This document shows, piece after piece, positions 10,666 to 22,272 of a DNA stretch of 64,000 nt (the first letter of the stretch is position 1; each line of letters opens with the position of its first letter). A model generated the notes under the pieces. It saw nothing but the letters and a program-made list of their open reading frames with translations. It was not told the DNA's origin and ran no database searches. The translations under genes were made by a program, and so were the position numbers. Location: NCBI GenBank assembly GCA_030549775.1, contig CM060175.1, positions 66,143,245-66,207,244 of the forward strand, in the 5' to 3' direction. Origin of the DNA: Tamarix chinensis (Eukaryota; Streptophyta; Magnoliopsida; Caryophyllales; Tamaricaceae).

Positions 10666-12594
10666 AGCTCAACAATCTTAATCTTTAAGTAATTAATATC
10701 TTATTCATGTCTTATTAGACCAAGCTTTCCACCCTTGATATGCATATCAACTACCCTCTACTTCTTTCCTCCCAAGGGGGCCCATCCCATATCTTGAGAC
10801 TCCTGCCCCCTTGTCACACCCCGTCATTCCTTCCCTTATGCTCACTACTAATGAAGGTCCAACCCCTGGGAGCGTAGGTTACGCCCAGGGCCCGATGACA
10901 TCGATCTTGCCCATTCTTAACCTCTAGGGCATTCCCCTTAGAAACCCTAGTTGGACCTATGTGGCCCAACCTCTCCTCACTTACCTCATCCTTACTTGTT
11001 CCTTGCCCCACATCTCATTCTTACCAAGTCAAACACAAGTTATCTTACTTTACTCTTCAACCTCACATGCGATCGATAAAACCCTAGTTGGCTACCTCAA
11101 ACCCTAGTAGCTTACTTCCTCCACAAGTAATCTCTCCTCTTTATCCCAAGGTCTCTCCTTTCATATGGAAACCCATACCCACCTTTTGTATAGTGAATTC
11201 ACACTCTTAACCCATACTCCACCCCTCCTTAATCATCCGCACCTTCGTACTCCCCAAGTATTCTCTTTCTTACCGAAACCCTAGTTAGGCCCCTTATGCA
11301 CCCTCGTGCCAACCTACGTACTATTTTTTCACCCCAAGTCTCCAATCACTCCACAACTCTCCCATTCTCTTATTTACACCCAAATTCAACTTTTCTCACG
11401 TAAGACACACCCCCATGCAAGAGTTAGTCACTTCATGCAACGCCCCACGTCACCATGCAGATTTTAAGGTCCCCATGCATGCTTCCCAACTCCCAGTTAC
11501 TTTGGACATGCTTCTCACTTAAAACTTCTCTCATGGATTATGAGGCACTTTGGTCAGCCCCATATCCCCCTTAATGGTCTCACTTCCCATTCCCCATCTT
11601 ATTATTCTTTTAGTCTCATTTCATAGTACTGAAACCCTAGCATGCATGTCCTAGAGGGTCGTATCAACACATCAAAAATATCACACATAAAATATGCCAT
11701 GTTCATGTCATAGAAAGTACACACGACGTACCTCGAATTCCAAGTTGCGCTACACATGAGACAAGTTATCCATAAATCATATAATACACATTAGCAAAGT
11801 ATACACAACAATCAATACATCACATCACACATAGCACAAGGTCATAGCTTCGTCCTTACCTAAGGTGACATCGGGCTTGGAGCACGCTCCTCTAACTCCT
11901 CAGGGGTTTGGTAGGGGTCACCTATAAAAGGAAAAAATGCTAAATATTAGTTTCCCTTGCAAGTACCATCAACCCTTATTCTAGTTTAGGATTAAGGTTT
12001 TTATCCCTAGAGGGGGTATTATACAAAAGCTAGGGTTTTCATCTTAATTTTAGTATATTAAACCTTACTAGTCAAAATGTATTCATTTTGGTACTTATTA
12101 TTATCCTTGTTTTATTAGACCCGTTAGTTCTAATCTTGTAGTAATAGGGTTTATGCTAACTATAGGAAAATAGTGTTAGTATTAATAAAATAGTGACACT
12201 AATGTCTAGTGATAGAAACCCTAGCGTTTTAAGGCCAAGTCTATTAATGGTGTTATAGTTGAAATAATAATATTACAAAGTCACAATACTACAAGTAAAC
12301 TATTCCTAAGGGTGATAATGATAGTAGTTGTATATTCTTGAATAATACAAGGGTTCAAATGCTTTTGGTTACGATAATAAGGTAGTGATAGTAGTAATAA
12401 TAGTAATAGCTAATAATAGTACCCTAGTAATGAGGTTAGGGTTAAAAGCATTAGGGGTAATGTTAAGTGGTATGGTAATAAGGTTCAAGTACTCTTATTA
12501 GTTAACAACCCCATGATATTCACTAGCTTGAGTTAAGTAACATGGATAAGAACAAAAGTAGTATTATTATTAGCAAAATGATAAGGGTGTTAAG

Positions 12595-12654
<60 letters not shown>

Positions 12655-12980
12655 CCTAGTAGTAATAATAATAACAATAATAACAACCAAGTAAGGTTAA
12701 GCAACAATAATAATAACCATAGTAAGGATAATAGAAATTATAATAATAATATTAATATTAATATTAATACTAATAATCATAAAAATAAAACTAAAGTTAA
12801 GTATAATAGAAGTTAGGGTTCAAAGGGATGCTAGTATTGGTAAAAATGATAACTTTAATAACAGAGATCATAATATTAGTGATAATAATAATAATAGTAA
12901 TAAAAGTAATACTACTGCTAATAATAAAAGGAATAATAATAATGATAATAATAAGTATACTAATATTAATATTAGTTAAA
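12595..12980. repeat. TAA-rich trinucleotide array in element D
   Basis: A pure TAA run at about 12597-12652 is followed by mixed TAA/TAG/CAA units to 12980. It is the positional counterpart of the arrays in A and B. Confidence 0.85.
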
Positions 12981-13634
12981 CTTAGTAGTAGCTATATAAA
13001 AAGAAAGGTTAAGGTTTGGGATGAGTGGAAGACCACCTAGGGTCGGTGGTGGTTTGGCAGCGGCGCATGGCGGCGACGGCGGCGGCAGTGGAGGAGGAGA
13101 AGAGAGGGAAATATTAAGGTGGAGGTTAGATGGGAGGAGAAAAGAAGAAGTTTGAGGTGGGGGAAGAAACAACAGGTGAAGGGGAGTGGAATGAGGGTGG
13201 CGGCGTGACAAGGGTGGCGGCGCGTGGTGGTTGACGCGGCGGCCGAAGGTGGAGGAGGGTGGTGGAAGATGGTGGAGGTTGGTGGAGAAGGAGGCAAGCA
13301 GTAAGGAGGGTATGGGCAGGTAGGGAAAGACCTGCTAGTTGTTTTGGAGGGTGGTAGGGAGGTTGATCACGATGGAGGTGGCGGTAGAAGGTGGCGCGAG
13401 GTAGCGGTGATCATTTTTGGGCAGGGAATTTCGCACGGTTGTGGTGGCACGTGCGGGGCAAGAAAGGGGGCGACGATGGCTTGGTTTGTGGAGGGTGGTG
13501 CAGGGAAGGCTTTGGTGTGTGGCGGTGGTCGCGGCGGTTGCTGGCGGCAGCGGAAAGTACGTCTTTTCTGGCGGTGGCGAGGCAGGGTTTCAGTAAGGTT
13601 TAGAAGAGAGGACTTGCTTTGGCCGTTCGGGGGG

Positions 13635-13642
13635 TATTTATA
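13635..13642 (+). promoter_or_regulatory. TATA box in the G-rich zone of element D
   Basis: TATTTATA followed by GGTAATTG and GGGGAAAACGACGAAGGGG. It aligns with the box at 4594 in element A. The promoter role is inferred from conservation and context. Confidence 0.5.
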
Positions 13643-16600
13643 GGTAATTGTGGAGGGGAAAACGACGAAGGGGAGAGGGATGGCACGCGGGGGCAGGTGC
13701 GGCAGGCTGCCGTCCGGTGGTGGTAGCCGGTGCAGGCCTGCGGTTTGGCTGGGTGCGGGAAAAGGGAAGGGCAACTGGGCGCGTAAGGGGTAGGACGGGT
13801 GTGCTGGGTCGAATTGGGAAGGAAAGGGACAGAAATGGCAGGGGAAGGACGGCTAAACGACAAGGGTTGTTGGCGGTGGCAGGCTACGAATTGCAGGCTT
13901 GTGCGAGAAAGAAGACGACAGGCGTGGGGTGGACCGGCGGTCCAGGGAAAAAGGAAAAGAGGGGGAGATGGCCGGTTTGGCAACGGTTATAAGTTTGTAA
14001 ATCAAACGCGGCGTTTTAGTAATTAGGGGAACAAAATGCGGCGTCGCGTTGCTGGGTGGGCAACGGTCATAAGGGTCATTAAAGTGACACGACGTTTCGA
14101 CGGCTTCGAGGGGTGAAACGCAGCGTTGCGGTCGCGCGACAACCAGCGAACGACGCTAGGCCGTGGGAAGGAGAAGAAGGAAGGGGATTGGGCCAGGCGA
14201 GGCCTAATTCCGGTGGGGAAGAAGAAAAAAGGAAAAAGAAAGGAAAGGAAAAAATGAAAAGGGAGAAAAAGGATTTCTTTGGGGTTTTGGATTTTTGCAC
14301 AATTTATTTAGAATGTTTTTGGGTTATTATATATTTATATGTATATATATTTATTTTCTTGAATATTTAAAAATTATTAAAATAATAATTTAATTCCCTT
14401 TTTAGATTAATTTTGGCTATTTTGGGTAATTTTCCTCCACTTTCATTTTAATTAGTAAAATGTCCAAAATTTTCTAAATAATTTATTTATTATTTTCTCC
14501 TTATTTTCCTCAATTAATTTCCTCTTTATTTAATGAAGTAATTTATTTTCTTAATTTTTCCCTAATAAATCACTATTTTGCCATAATTCCTAAATTAGGA
14601 TTTATGGGGTACTTTATCAATAACAAAGCTAAAACTGTTTATATTAAAACAAGGTAATACAAAATTAGAGAAGCTTTCTAAATACAAACATTAGTTTGGA
14701 GGTTAACCCTGGAATACACTAACAAAATACAACAAAAATGATACCATAGATTGAAAAGTCTAAAAGGTATCTGGGTAAAACATCGTCCAAATAACATGAC
14801 TCCTTGCCTAGACACCCAGTACATATAAAATTCACTCCTCTCCACACAATGGATCAAAAGCAACAAAAACATCCAACTAGTCCTCAAAGACCTACACATA
14901 GACATCTGGGTTATCTACTCGTGGGAATGAACAACACCCATGAAAAAGATGGTCGGTACACTATATATTGAGTAAGGTAACAATAATATTAAGTCAAGGA
15001 TACATATAATGCTTGCATTCATAGCAGATGATAAGTACACATACAATTTACAAAAAAGTCTCATAATGTAGATACCGATTCAAAACTCTTTATTAGATAT
15101 AACCATTTTCATTCTTTTATTTACATTGAATTTAGGGAACCTATTATTCTTAAACTAGTGGAATGGTCTAAAGCACCTTTCAGGGACAACACACCTGAGC
15201 CATTATTATCATATGATTAAATGGATATGAAAACATCATCTTCTTATGGCAAAGGGCTCCCAAATCACAATTATCATCTGGTGGAACGGATATGAAAACA
15301 TCACCTTGGTACTAACTCGCGTACTCTTCCACTTTAAATCATTAGTCTTATCCATTAGGTTACTCAATTCATATTCTTATTTATGATGAGTATAGGGCCC
15401 CACTATTCTTAATCAGGTTAAATGGATTGAAGCACCTTCTTAGGGACAACATACCTGAGCCCCTCTTATCATCCGGTGGAACGAATATGAAAATATTACC
15501 TTGGCTCGACTCATGTGCTCTTTCAATTTAAATGATTAGTATCTTATTCATGATTGATTTACGGGCACACAACACATTAAGGTAGGTAAGTATATCTCGC
15601 AAGTCATAAGGTCGTTCTTCAAAGTTAAGATCCCTATATTTCCCAAAACCCTAATTTTATAATTTAGGCATAAATTATCCCATATTTATCATTTACCCAC
15701 CACCTTTAGTATATCCTACTCAAATATTATTATTACTGGCATAACTAGAATTCAAGGTTTATGTCCCACATCTTACACATATGATAATAGCCCTATCTCA
15801 AAAGTTACTATTTACAAATATCCTAAATCCTAATTTCAAAGGTAAGCCATAATTTTCCTCATAAGGTTTATAAAATCACCAAAAAAATATACATCCATAA
15901 AATGCTAATATTAACAACATATCAAAAAATTGTATTCTAAATCTAATGTTTTACACATGTGATAATAAGATTACCGTTTTGAGGTTATTATTCCTAATTT
16001 ATGCCTTTTTCTCATTCCATGTGATATAATTAGAATATTTTAATCCTCATAACATGTTAAAATATCAAAATTTTCATATTAACTTATATTGACCAAAATA
16101 CCCTTATAAATGAAAAATCCTTATTTTACGAAAAATCTTATATCTTCAATATCATTATTTCCAAATCTTCCATTTATCATTATACATTTTAAATATAATT
16201 ATTTTCCACTTATCATAATTTATTAGGCCCATACTACTCTTCCATAAGTTATACTCATCTACAAAGATATAACCTATCATAGTAATATCATATTAGCGCA
16301 TCTTTTGTTATGCATATTCTCTCTCTATCCCATAATCCATATGATCATATCATATTATTAACAACATGCATTTAGCCATGTAATTAAAATATAATGATAA
16401 TACACATAGAAATGCAAGCATTTAACACAAAATCCTAAAACATTGACTAGTATTCTTACGATAGGCTCTAGTCTCTAAGTATGCTTTTCATATCCTACCT
16501 CTTCCGAGACCTCCAAAGTATCACCTACAAACAATTAAAAAAACATAATTATAATTAAATGATATAATTAAGGAGGTTTTAAGATAATGGAATGGTGAAA

Positions 16601-17170
16601 GAGTGGGAAAAACCAAACTAAGGTTTGAAGGAGTATCAACCAAGCTTTTATGTAATAAGGGGCATAAGTTGAAGGGGCGAAATAAGGAGGGTGGCAACGT
16701 TGGGTTTTGATGAAGGGTGGGGGTGAGGACCGGTGGCTTTATCCGAAGGAGGGTGGTGAGCTATGGTAGGAATGGTCGAAAGGTAGTAGTAAGTTGCAAC
16801 GGTTGTTGCCGTATGTAGTGTGTGTTGTGGTGAAAATATTCAAATAGAGGGGGTATGATCGGTTGGTTTGGCCAAAAGAAGGGGGTAGAAAAGAGTGTTT
16901 TTTCGGTGCTTTGGGTCAAGTTATGGTGGGTTTGGATGGTTCTTGGGGTGAGATAATGACAAAGGTGGCTGGTGATAGGGGTGAGGGTATGGAAAAGGCT
17001 ACTGGTGGTGGTGTTGATGCCTCAGAAGACCTCATTGGAGGGGTTGATCTTGGGTTCTTTTTGGAAAAATTAAGGAGGGGAAAGAAGGAGGGAGAGGTTG
17101 CATTTGGGGTACAATATCTTGACAAAAAAACAGAGGGAAAATGGGGTAGATGTAGGCATTAGATGTGCCT

Positions 17171-17178
17171 TATATATA
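17171..17178 (+). promoter_or_regulatory. TATA-like box in the G-rich zone of element C
   Basis: TATATATA lies at the same relative place as the boxes in A and D, after a G-rich stretch and about 450 bases before the element end. A TATATATA string is weak evidence alone; position supports it. Confidence 0.35.
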
Positions 17179-17618
17179 CATACATGAGGGGGAGGTGGTG
17201 ATCGGGCAACAAAATTCAACCTCAGCCCTAGAACTAAGGAGGGGTGAGTTAATAGGGGGTAGAGGGATAAGCTTCACAGGGAAGACGTGCACACATGAAG
17301 AAGAGAAGAAGAGAAGAAAGGTGAGTATCGAGAGAGGAGAAATAAAATAAGGAGAAGAAAGAAAAAGGGAAAAGAAAATATTTGTGTTTAGATTATAATA
17401 AATTAGGTTTGGGTATTAGGATAATCAACTTAAATGATTATCTGAGATTAAGTTTATGTTAGAAAAGATATTAATAACTTGGAATAAAAGTTAGGATTAG
17501 GCTATGATTTAGGATTAGGGAATTAGGGTAAGATAGAAATATTAATTTTCTGAGATTAGAATTATGTTACGATATTAATTAATTGGGATTAGGGTTAGCT
17601 AAAATTTGAGGTATTACA

Positions 17619-19405
17619 GCAAGAAGGAAGAAAGAACTACATGCTAACGTATTAAGGGTAAAATAGTAAATTATGCTTAAATGAAGTAAAGATCAAACGT
17701 GTTACAACCACCAACGGCATACACTAAATGAGGGGAATAGGTGAGATGTTATAATCTATAATAAATAATAATTATGAGATTAGATCAATCCTTGCAAATT
17801 TAGATAAGGGTTAGAAGAACAAAGTCAATTTCGATGAATTTTATGATCTAGAAGTATTTAAATAAATCAAAACATAGTATGAATCATAATGGAATATTTT
17901 GAATCATATTTAGCCCAAGAATACTAATATTAGATGATCCCTAAAGTTTTGGTGAAATCCATGTAACAAAAATGTTTTTTTAGCATAAACTACGCAATTA
18001 AGACATAATAAAATGATTAATAATGTGTTTTTTCAACTAATTGGTTTGATATATTTTAAAAAAAAAATAAAATCTAACAGACTCATAAAAATATGAGCAT
18101 TTAAAATGCTTACATAAAATTCTAGGGTTTATTTTGTTCATTTTTTCTAATTTTTTTTTACATTAGCTTTGAAGTATATGAATACATTATATAGTTATAT
18201 TGATAATTAAGTAGTTGATTGGGATATAATATGATGAGTAGGAGAAAGAATATACACATTATCTTGTTATAAATAAGTTAATGTAGGATATATGGACTAG
18301 TTTAATTAGACTTTTAACCAAGCTAAATTATTTTTTTACGAGATAAAAGCATAAAAAGTTATAAACCACTTGAACCAAAATGATATTTACCTCCATAATT
18401 ATATTTTAGGAGTTCATAATCAAGAAATATATATGGAAAATCATGTACTTCCCTTTCATTCGAGTTGTACATGGTACAAATCAAAAGTGCAAGAGATTGA
18501 GGTGACATTAGCATCGCTCACTATGATACTTAATTTCTAGAGTCTTAGTAATTCTTAGGCTTAACTACTAGTAATTCACTATATAAATTAATTAATTTGT
18601 CATATCGATCCCTACAACTAGCTAGAAGTTCCATGTCTGTGTACAAAAATTGAATCGACAACATTAGTCAATGACCAATCAATCGCACCTTAGAAAGCGA
18701 TGAACAAAATGAAAAAGAAAACTAGCATAACTATGTTATCTTTTCTCTCCATGGTCTAGCAATACACAAGTTTAGTAGTTAGAGTAGTAATTCATTCTAA
18801 TCTACTGTTTTCTACTAATGAAGAAGAACCAATAGTCTTCAACTAATTTGATTAATCGTGAGAACAAAGAAGTAAGGCCGCACATCTCTTGATGTTATCT
18901 CTCTATGCTAGATTGTGTTACTCAAAATTTAACTATACTGGTTATAACATTTTAAAGACACCTCTCCTTTCATGAGTACATGATTATCATATTTGTTACA
19001 AGTTTTTTTATATTTATTTTTATGTTGATCATGCTATCTTGATCCTTGCTTGTGGAGAAGCATTTCTTTAGGTTTTGTAAAAAGAGAGATGTAACACGTG
19101 TCCCTAGTTTTCTAGCTTCTCTTGTGGACTCTCTTAGTTCCACTATATCTTTCGCTCTTTCCTTCTTCATTGTATCTCTTTGAATTTTATCTCCATGTTA
19201 CTTTGTTCTTATATTATCGTAATTTATTGTTTTGATTGATCTATTACGCCTGTTCCAATTTGAGGTTTCATTTCTTTTGTAATGGTGTATTATTTGAGAT
19301 CAAGTGATTACTACACATGATCACTATTTATGAATTACTTTTTATATAATCTTGCATCTGGTATGAATTTGGTATAGGGAGTGTCCTGTTTATATTGGAT
19401 GTAGC
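17619..19405. other. AT-rich intergenic DNA, nothing recognised
   Basis: About 1.8 kb of AT-rich sequence with no open frame of note, no terminal repeats and no RNA gene that I can recognise. It may be the degraded body of relic H, whose end lies at 19480, but the homology is too weak to claim. Confidence 0.5.
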
Positions 19406-19480
19406 GGTAACACCCACTAGTTTACACTTATATTTTTGTAAAATAAATTTTATTAGTAGTAGATTTTAGAATGCTATACA
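19406..19480 (-). mobile_element. Relic H: terminal hairpin of the LTR-like family
   Basis: On the minus strand it starts TGTATAGCATTCTAAAATC, passes ACTACTAATAAAATTTATTTT and ends with GTGGGTGTTACC. This is the start-hairpin pattern seen in A, B, D, F and G in a strongly diverged form. The body of the element is not identified. Confidence 0.5.
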
Positions 19481-19499
19481 TAGGATGATAAGAAGCTCA

Positions 19500-20290
19500 A
19501 CCAATCCAATCAATTTATCAAGGGAATGATGGATTGTGTTGTGTGGAGGTATGGTTGGCAAGTCCTTCATTCACTTTAATCAGTTTATTGATTATCACAG
19601 GACATAAAAGGAAAACACTCTAAAGGGAATTCGAATATAAATTTGCATGAAAAAAAAGAAGTTATGTATCTTGAGGAAAGTTAGGGAATGTGTATGATAG
19701 ATATGGAATAACTACATGGAAAGGAAATAATAGCCATACATGAGAAGACATACATTGTGATTTCTCGTGTGAAGTGTGTGGGGAAGAGTATGAATCAATC
19801 TTACATGTAATGAAGAGCTTTAGGGTGGTGAAGCTGGTGTATTTTTTCTCATTGACTATTAGAACTAATGTCATAACTTTTAATCACATCCAAGATTGAC
19901 TATATTTCCTAATGGAAAAGTTGGACGAAGATGTCATGGTTTCATTATGATGGTGCACCAAACTCTTTGGAGCAATAAAAATAAGGTGATGTGGGCATTT
20001 TTTTATAGGAACTAACAAATATCATTCGATAAGTAACGACCATTTACTGTGACTACCTAGAGGTAAGCAATCTTCAAAGCAATTGCCATGCACAAAAGAA
20101 GTTCAATTCAGGTAACAATGGTATGGCTATATGGAAGAAACCAGGGGTAAGATGGATGAAATTAAATGCTGGTGTTGTTTGCTTCATCATGGAGGAGATA
20201 AAAGCTTTTGCGTGGTGATAAGGGACTACAAGTATGACATATTTGTAGCATCCTTGAAAAACATGCTTTAGTTAAGGTTGATAGATGTGT
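19500..20290 (+). pseudogene. Dead LINE 3' end (zf-RVT and RNase H remnants)
   Basis: Frames broken by stops and shifts give C-E-V-C-G-E-E-Y-E-S-I-L-H-V (about 19760-19800), which fits the CxxC..ES..H zinc knuckle (zf-RVT) that follows plant L1-type reverse transcriptases. Downstream, W-K-K-P-G-V-R-W-M-K-L-N-A-G (20132-20173) matches the usual opening of the plant LINE RNase H domain (W.KP..GW.KLN.DG). The spacing fits one element. No full-length domain remains and nothing here can be functional. Family knowledge supports the call; exact limits are uncertain. Confidence 0.6.
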
Positions 20291-20454
20291 TTTTTTTATG
20301 ACTATGCTCTTAATTGAACTTTCACATATTATTCCACAGTCGTATAAATAGGAGAGAATCCCATGTAAGTAATTTAAGCACTATAAAAAGTAGTGGCACG
20401 AGATATTTCAAAGTACTATGCATGTTTCCACAATAATCACAAAAGTGTAATAAT

Positions 20455-20915
20455 TAGGGATGGTAACAGATCGGGTACGGATCGGGTACCCCCTATCCGT
20501 TATCCAAACTCAATAAGAAAATCTATATCCATATCCGTATCCAAACCCGATTTTTTTTCCTCTTCCATATCCATTGAGTTTCGGGTAAAACCCATTAAGT
20601 ATAAAGTAAAAACCATTTAATGTTAGAATTATATATTCAGATTGTCAAAATTTAATCATATCTTCATTTTTAACCTTAGAAAATATACTTAAGGTTGCAC
20701 AAATGAAGGTCAAAATATAATTTTATATTAGGAAAACAGATACGGGTATGGGTACGGATTTGATGATCCCTTACCCATATTCATACCCAAACCTGGCCAA
20801 TATTTCTCCCCTTCCTCCATACCCGTATTCATATCCATTTATCAATATCCGTTTATACATCCGACGGATAAAACCCGTCAGATTTCAGGTAAAATCCGTC
20901 CGATTTCCATCCACA
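20455..20915. mobile_element. hAT-like MITE between element C and the BPM gene
   Basis: 461-bp unit starting TAGGGATGGTAAC and ending TTTCCATCCACA, flanked by GTAATAAT (20447-20454) and GTAATGAT (20916-20923), an 8-bp duplication with one mismatch. Inside are runs of GGGTACGGAT and ATATCCGTATCC around an AT core, shared with the copies at 36569 and 40633. TAGGG..CCCTA ends and 8-bp duplications are typical of non-autonomous hAT elements. Confidence 0.75.
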
Positions 20916-20923
20916 GTAATGAT

Positions 20924-21471
20924 ATTAAGAAGGAAGGGAGGGAGTAAGATTTAAACATGAGACATTAATATCTAAAAGCTAACATTTACTCACTAAGTTA
21001 AATCTCACTAATATTGCTATGACATATTTAATATGATACAGGTTAATTTTTAGGCCATTCATTTAATTTTAACCAGTATGATGTTTAAGTATTGCTCTCC
21101 TTATGTTGTTTTTTGATTATCTAATCCACATTCAATTGATTTTAGTAGATTTTAATTAAAATTTTGAATTTATTATTATTATCACTAAATTTTTTACTTG
21201 TTTAATTCTGTTTGATACGATTTAATAAACTTTGAAAATAAGTAGAGTATAACGTCATCTTATAATATTTCTATAGGTCGGAAGCTGCCAAACTCCTTAA
21301 GGTCAAAGTGACCTATTAGAATTTAATAGATGGAGTATGTCATTATATTTTATACAAGTTACTTTTTAGGTATGAAATGTACGCACATCGTCGGGGGCTT
21401 AAATGCTTAAGAAAAAGTTCTTCTACATTTTTCCATAAATAAATAAATAATTTTTTTAAAGAAAATTCTTC
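20924..21471. other. AT-rich upstream region of the BPM gene
   Basis: No gene or repeat end recognised. The last 100 bases become less AT-rich near the TATA box at 21472. Confidence 0.5.
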
Positions 21472-21479
21472 TATAAATA
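21472..21479 (+). promoter_or_regulatory. Probable TATA box of the BPM gene
   Basis: TATAAATA about 400 bases before the start codon, followed by a CA-rich then pyrimidine-rich leader. Transcription would start near 21500. Inferred from position and consensus only. Confidence 0.5.
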
Positions 21480-21499
21480 AACACTACACGCACTCATGA

Positions 21500-21871
21500 G
21501 TCCATGACCCACCGCACCACATCCACAAGGAAAAGGGAAAAGCGAGAGAGCGCGTACCATTAGGCATTAGCATCATCGTCTTTCAATCTCTAATCAAACC
21601 CACCTGATCTTATTTTCTCCGCGAACCTCTCAAATCTCAATTCTCCCAAACCAATTCTGTCATCAATCCTTTTGATTCCTCAAATTCTTCGAATTCCCTC
21701 TGAAATTCTCGTTTCTCCGGATCTGTTCCTCTCTTCTCTCCCTCACAAAAAAACCGCGAACTTTCGAACAATTCTGTTTGCCCTCGATTTAGGGTTTGAT
21801 TGAAGGGTTTTAATCAAAACCCTATAAATTCATTCAGTTCATTCAATTTTCTTTACCGATTCGATGAGATA
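21500..21871 (+). other. Probable 5' UTR of the BPM gene
   Basis: Pyrimidine-rich leader typical of plant genes. An in-frame TGA at 21797 precedes the start codon and no ATG lies between them, so ATG at 21872 is the first in-frame start. The exact transcription start is unknown. Confidence 0.5.
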
Positions 21872-22272
21872 ATGGTTAGTTTCGAAAATGAAGCAGATAC
21901 GAAGCGACTTATATCAGCCACTTCATGTTCTAAATCGATCAACGAAACCGTCGATGGGTCACATGATTTTGTGATTAAAGGTTACTCGTTAGCCAAAGGA
22001 ATGGGAGCTGGAAAATACATTTCAAGTGATACGTTCACGGTTGGTGGGTATGATTGGGCGATTTATTTTTACCCCGATGGAAAGAATCCCGAAGATAATA
22101 ACGTTTACGTTTCGGTTTTTATTGCTTTAGCTAGTGATGGCAATGATGTTAGGGCTTTATTTGAATTAACTTTGCTTGACCAGTCTGAAAATAGGAAACA
22201 TAAAGTTCATAGTCATTTTGAGCGTGCTTTGGAGAGTGGACCTTATACATTGAAGTACAGAGGGAGTATGTG
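21872..22272 (+). CDS. BPM: BPM exon 1 (start, most of MATH)
   Basis: Codes residues 1-133 plus two bases of Trp134. Donor ATGTG/GTATGT. Without splicing the frame would stop at 22297, leaving a MATH fragment only. Confidence 0.92.

Larger units (their letters stand above)
9601..14616 (+). mobile_element. Element D: 5.0-kb LTR-like repeat nested in element C
   Basis: It begins TTTAACACCCCC (family TGTAACACCCCC) and ends GGGGTACTTTA, the counterpart of the end of A. It is the closest relative of A: hairpin (9601-9696), GGGAATGAGCAGCACCCAT block at 10078, six CCGGTGGATCGG repeats in 3+3 order, TAA array, G-rich zone with TATTTATAGGT, AT-rich tail. No clear target duplication survives (TCACA before, TCAAT after). 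There are no gag or pol motifs. The glycine/arginine-rich frames in 13,040-14,000 are by-products of the G-rich zone. Confidence 0.7.
8524..15590 (+). repeat. Tandem duplication of the C 5' module, second copy split by D
   Basis: Unit 1 runs from 8524 to 9555. Unit 2 begins at 9556 (GCC..GTAAGCTTGGTTTATTATA), is interrupted after 45 bases by element D, and resumes at 14617, ending at 15590. Both units begin with TAAGCYTGGTTTATTATA, contain GAGAAGCTTT and AAACATTAGTTTGGAGGTTAA, and end ATTAAGGTAGGTAAG. Unit lengths are about 1.03 and 1.02 kb. The duplication predates D. Confidence 0.75.
8449..17618 (+). mobile_element. Element C: diverged LTR-like repeat, carrying nested element D
   Basis: It starts TGTAACACCCC and ends GAGGTATTACA. 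Flanks are ACAAG (8444-8448) and GCAAG (17619-17623), a 5-bp duplication with one mismatch. Removing D (9601-14616) leaves about 4.2 kb with the family layout: start hairpin (AACACCCCAAATTTTAC against ATATTGGGTGTTACC, 8450-8525); GGGAATGAGTAACACCCAT block; repeats of the form ACTATTATCATCTGGTGGAACGG in place of CCGGTGGATCGG; a G-rich zone (16,600-17,350) with a TATA box; an AT-rich tail. It belongs to a different subfamily from A, D and F. The glycine-rich frame at 16863-17162 lies in the G-rich zone and has no recognisable domain. Confidence 0.7.

Noticed and set aside
13344..13992. Several overlapping Gly/Arg-rich frames on both strands
   Set aside because: Low-complexity G-rich zone of element D, overlapping in opposite strands, no domain.
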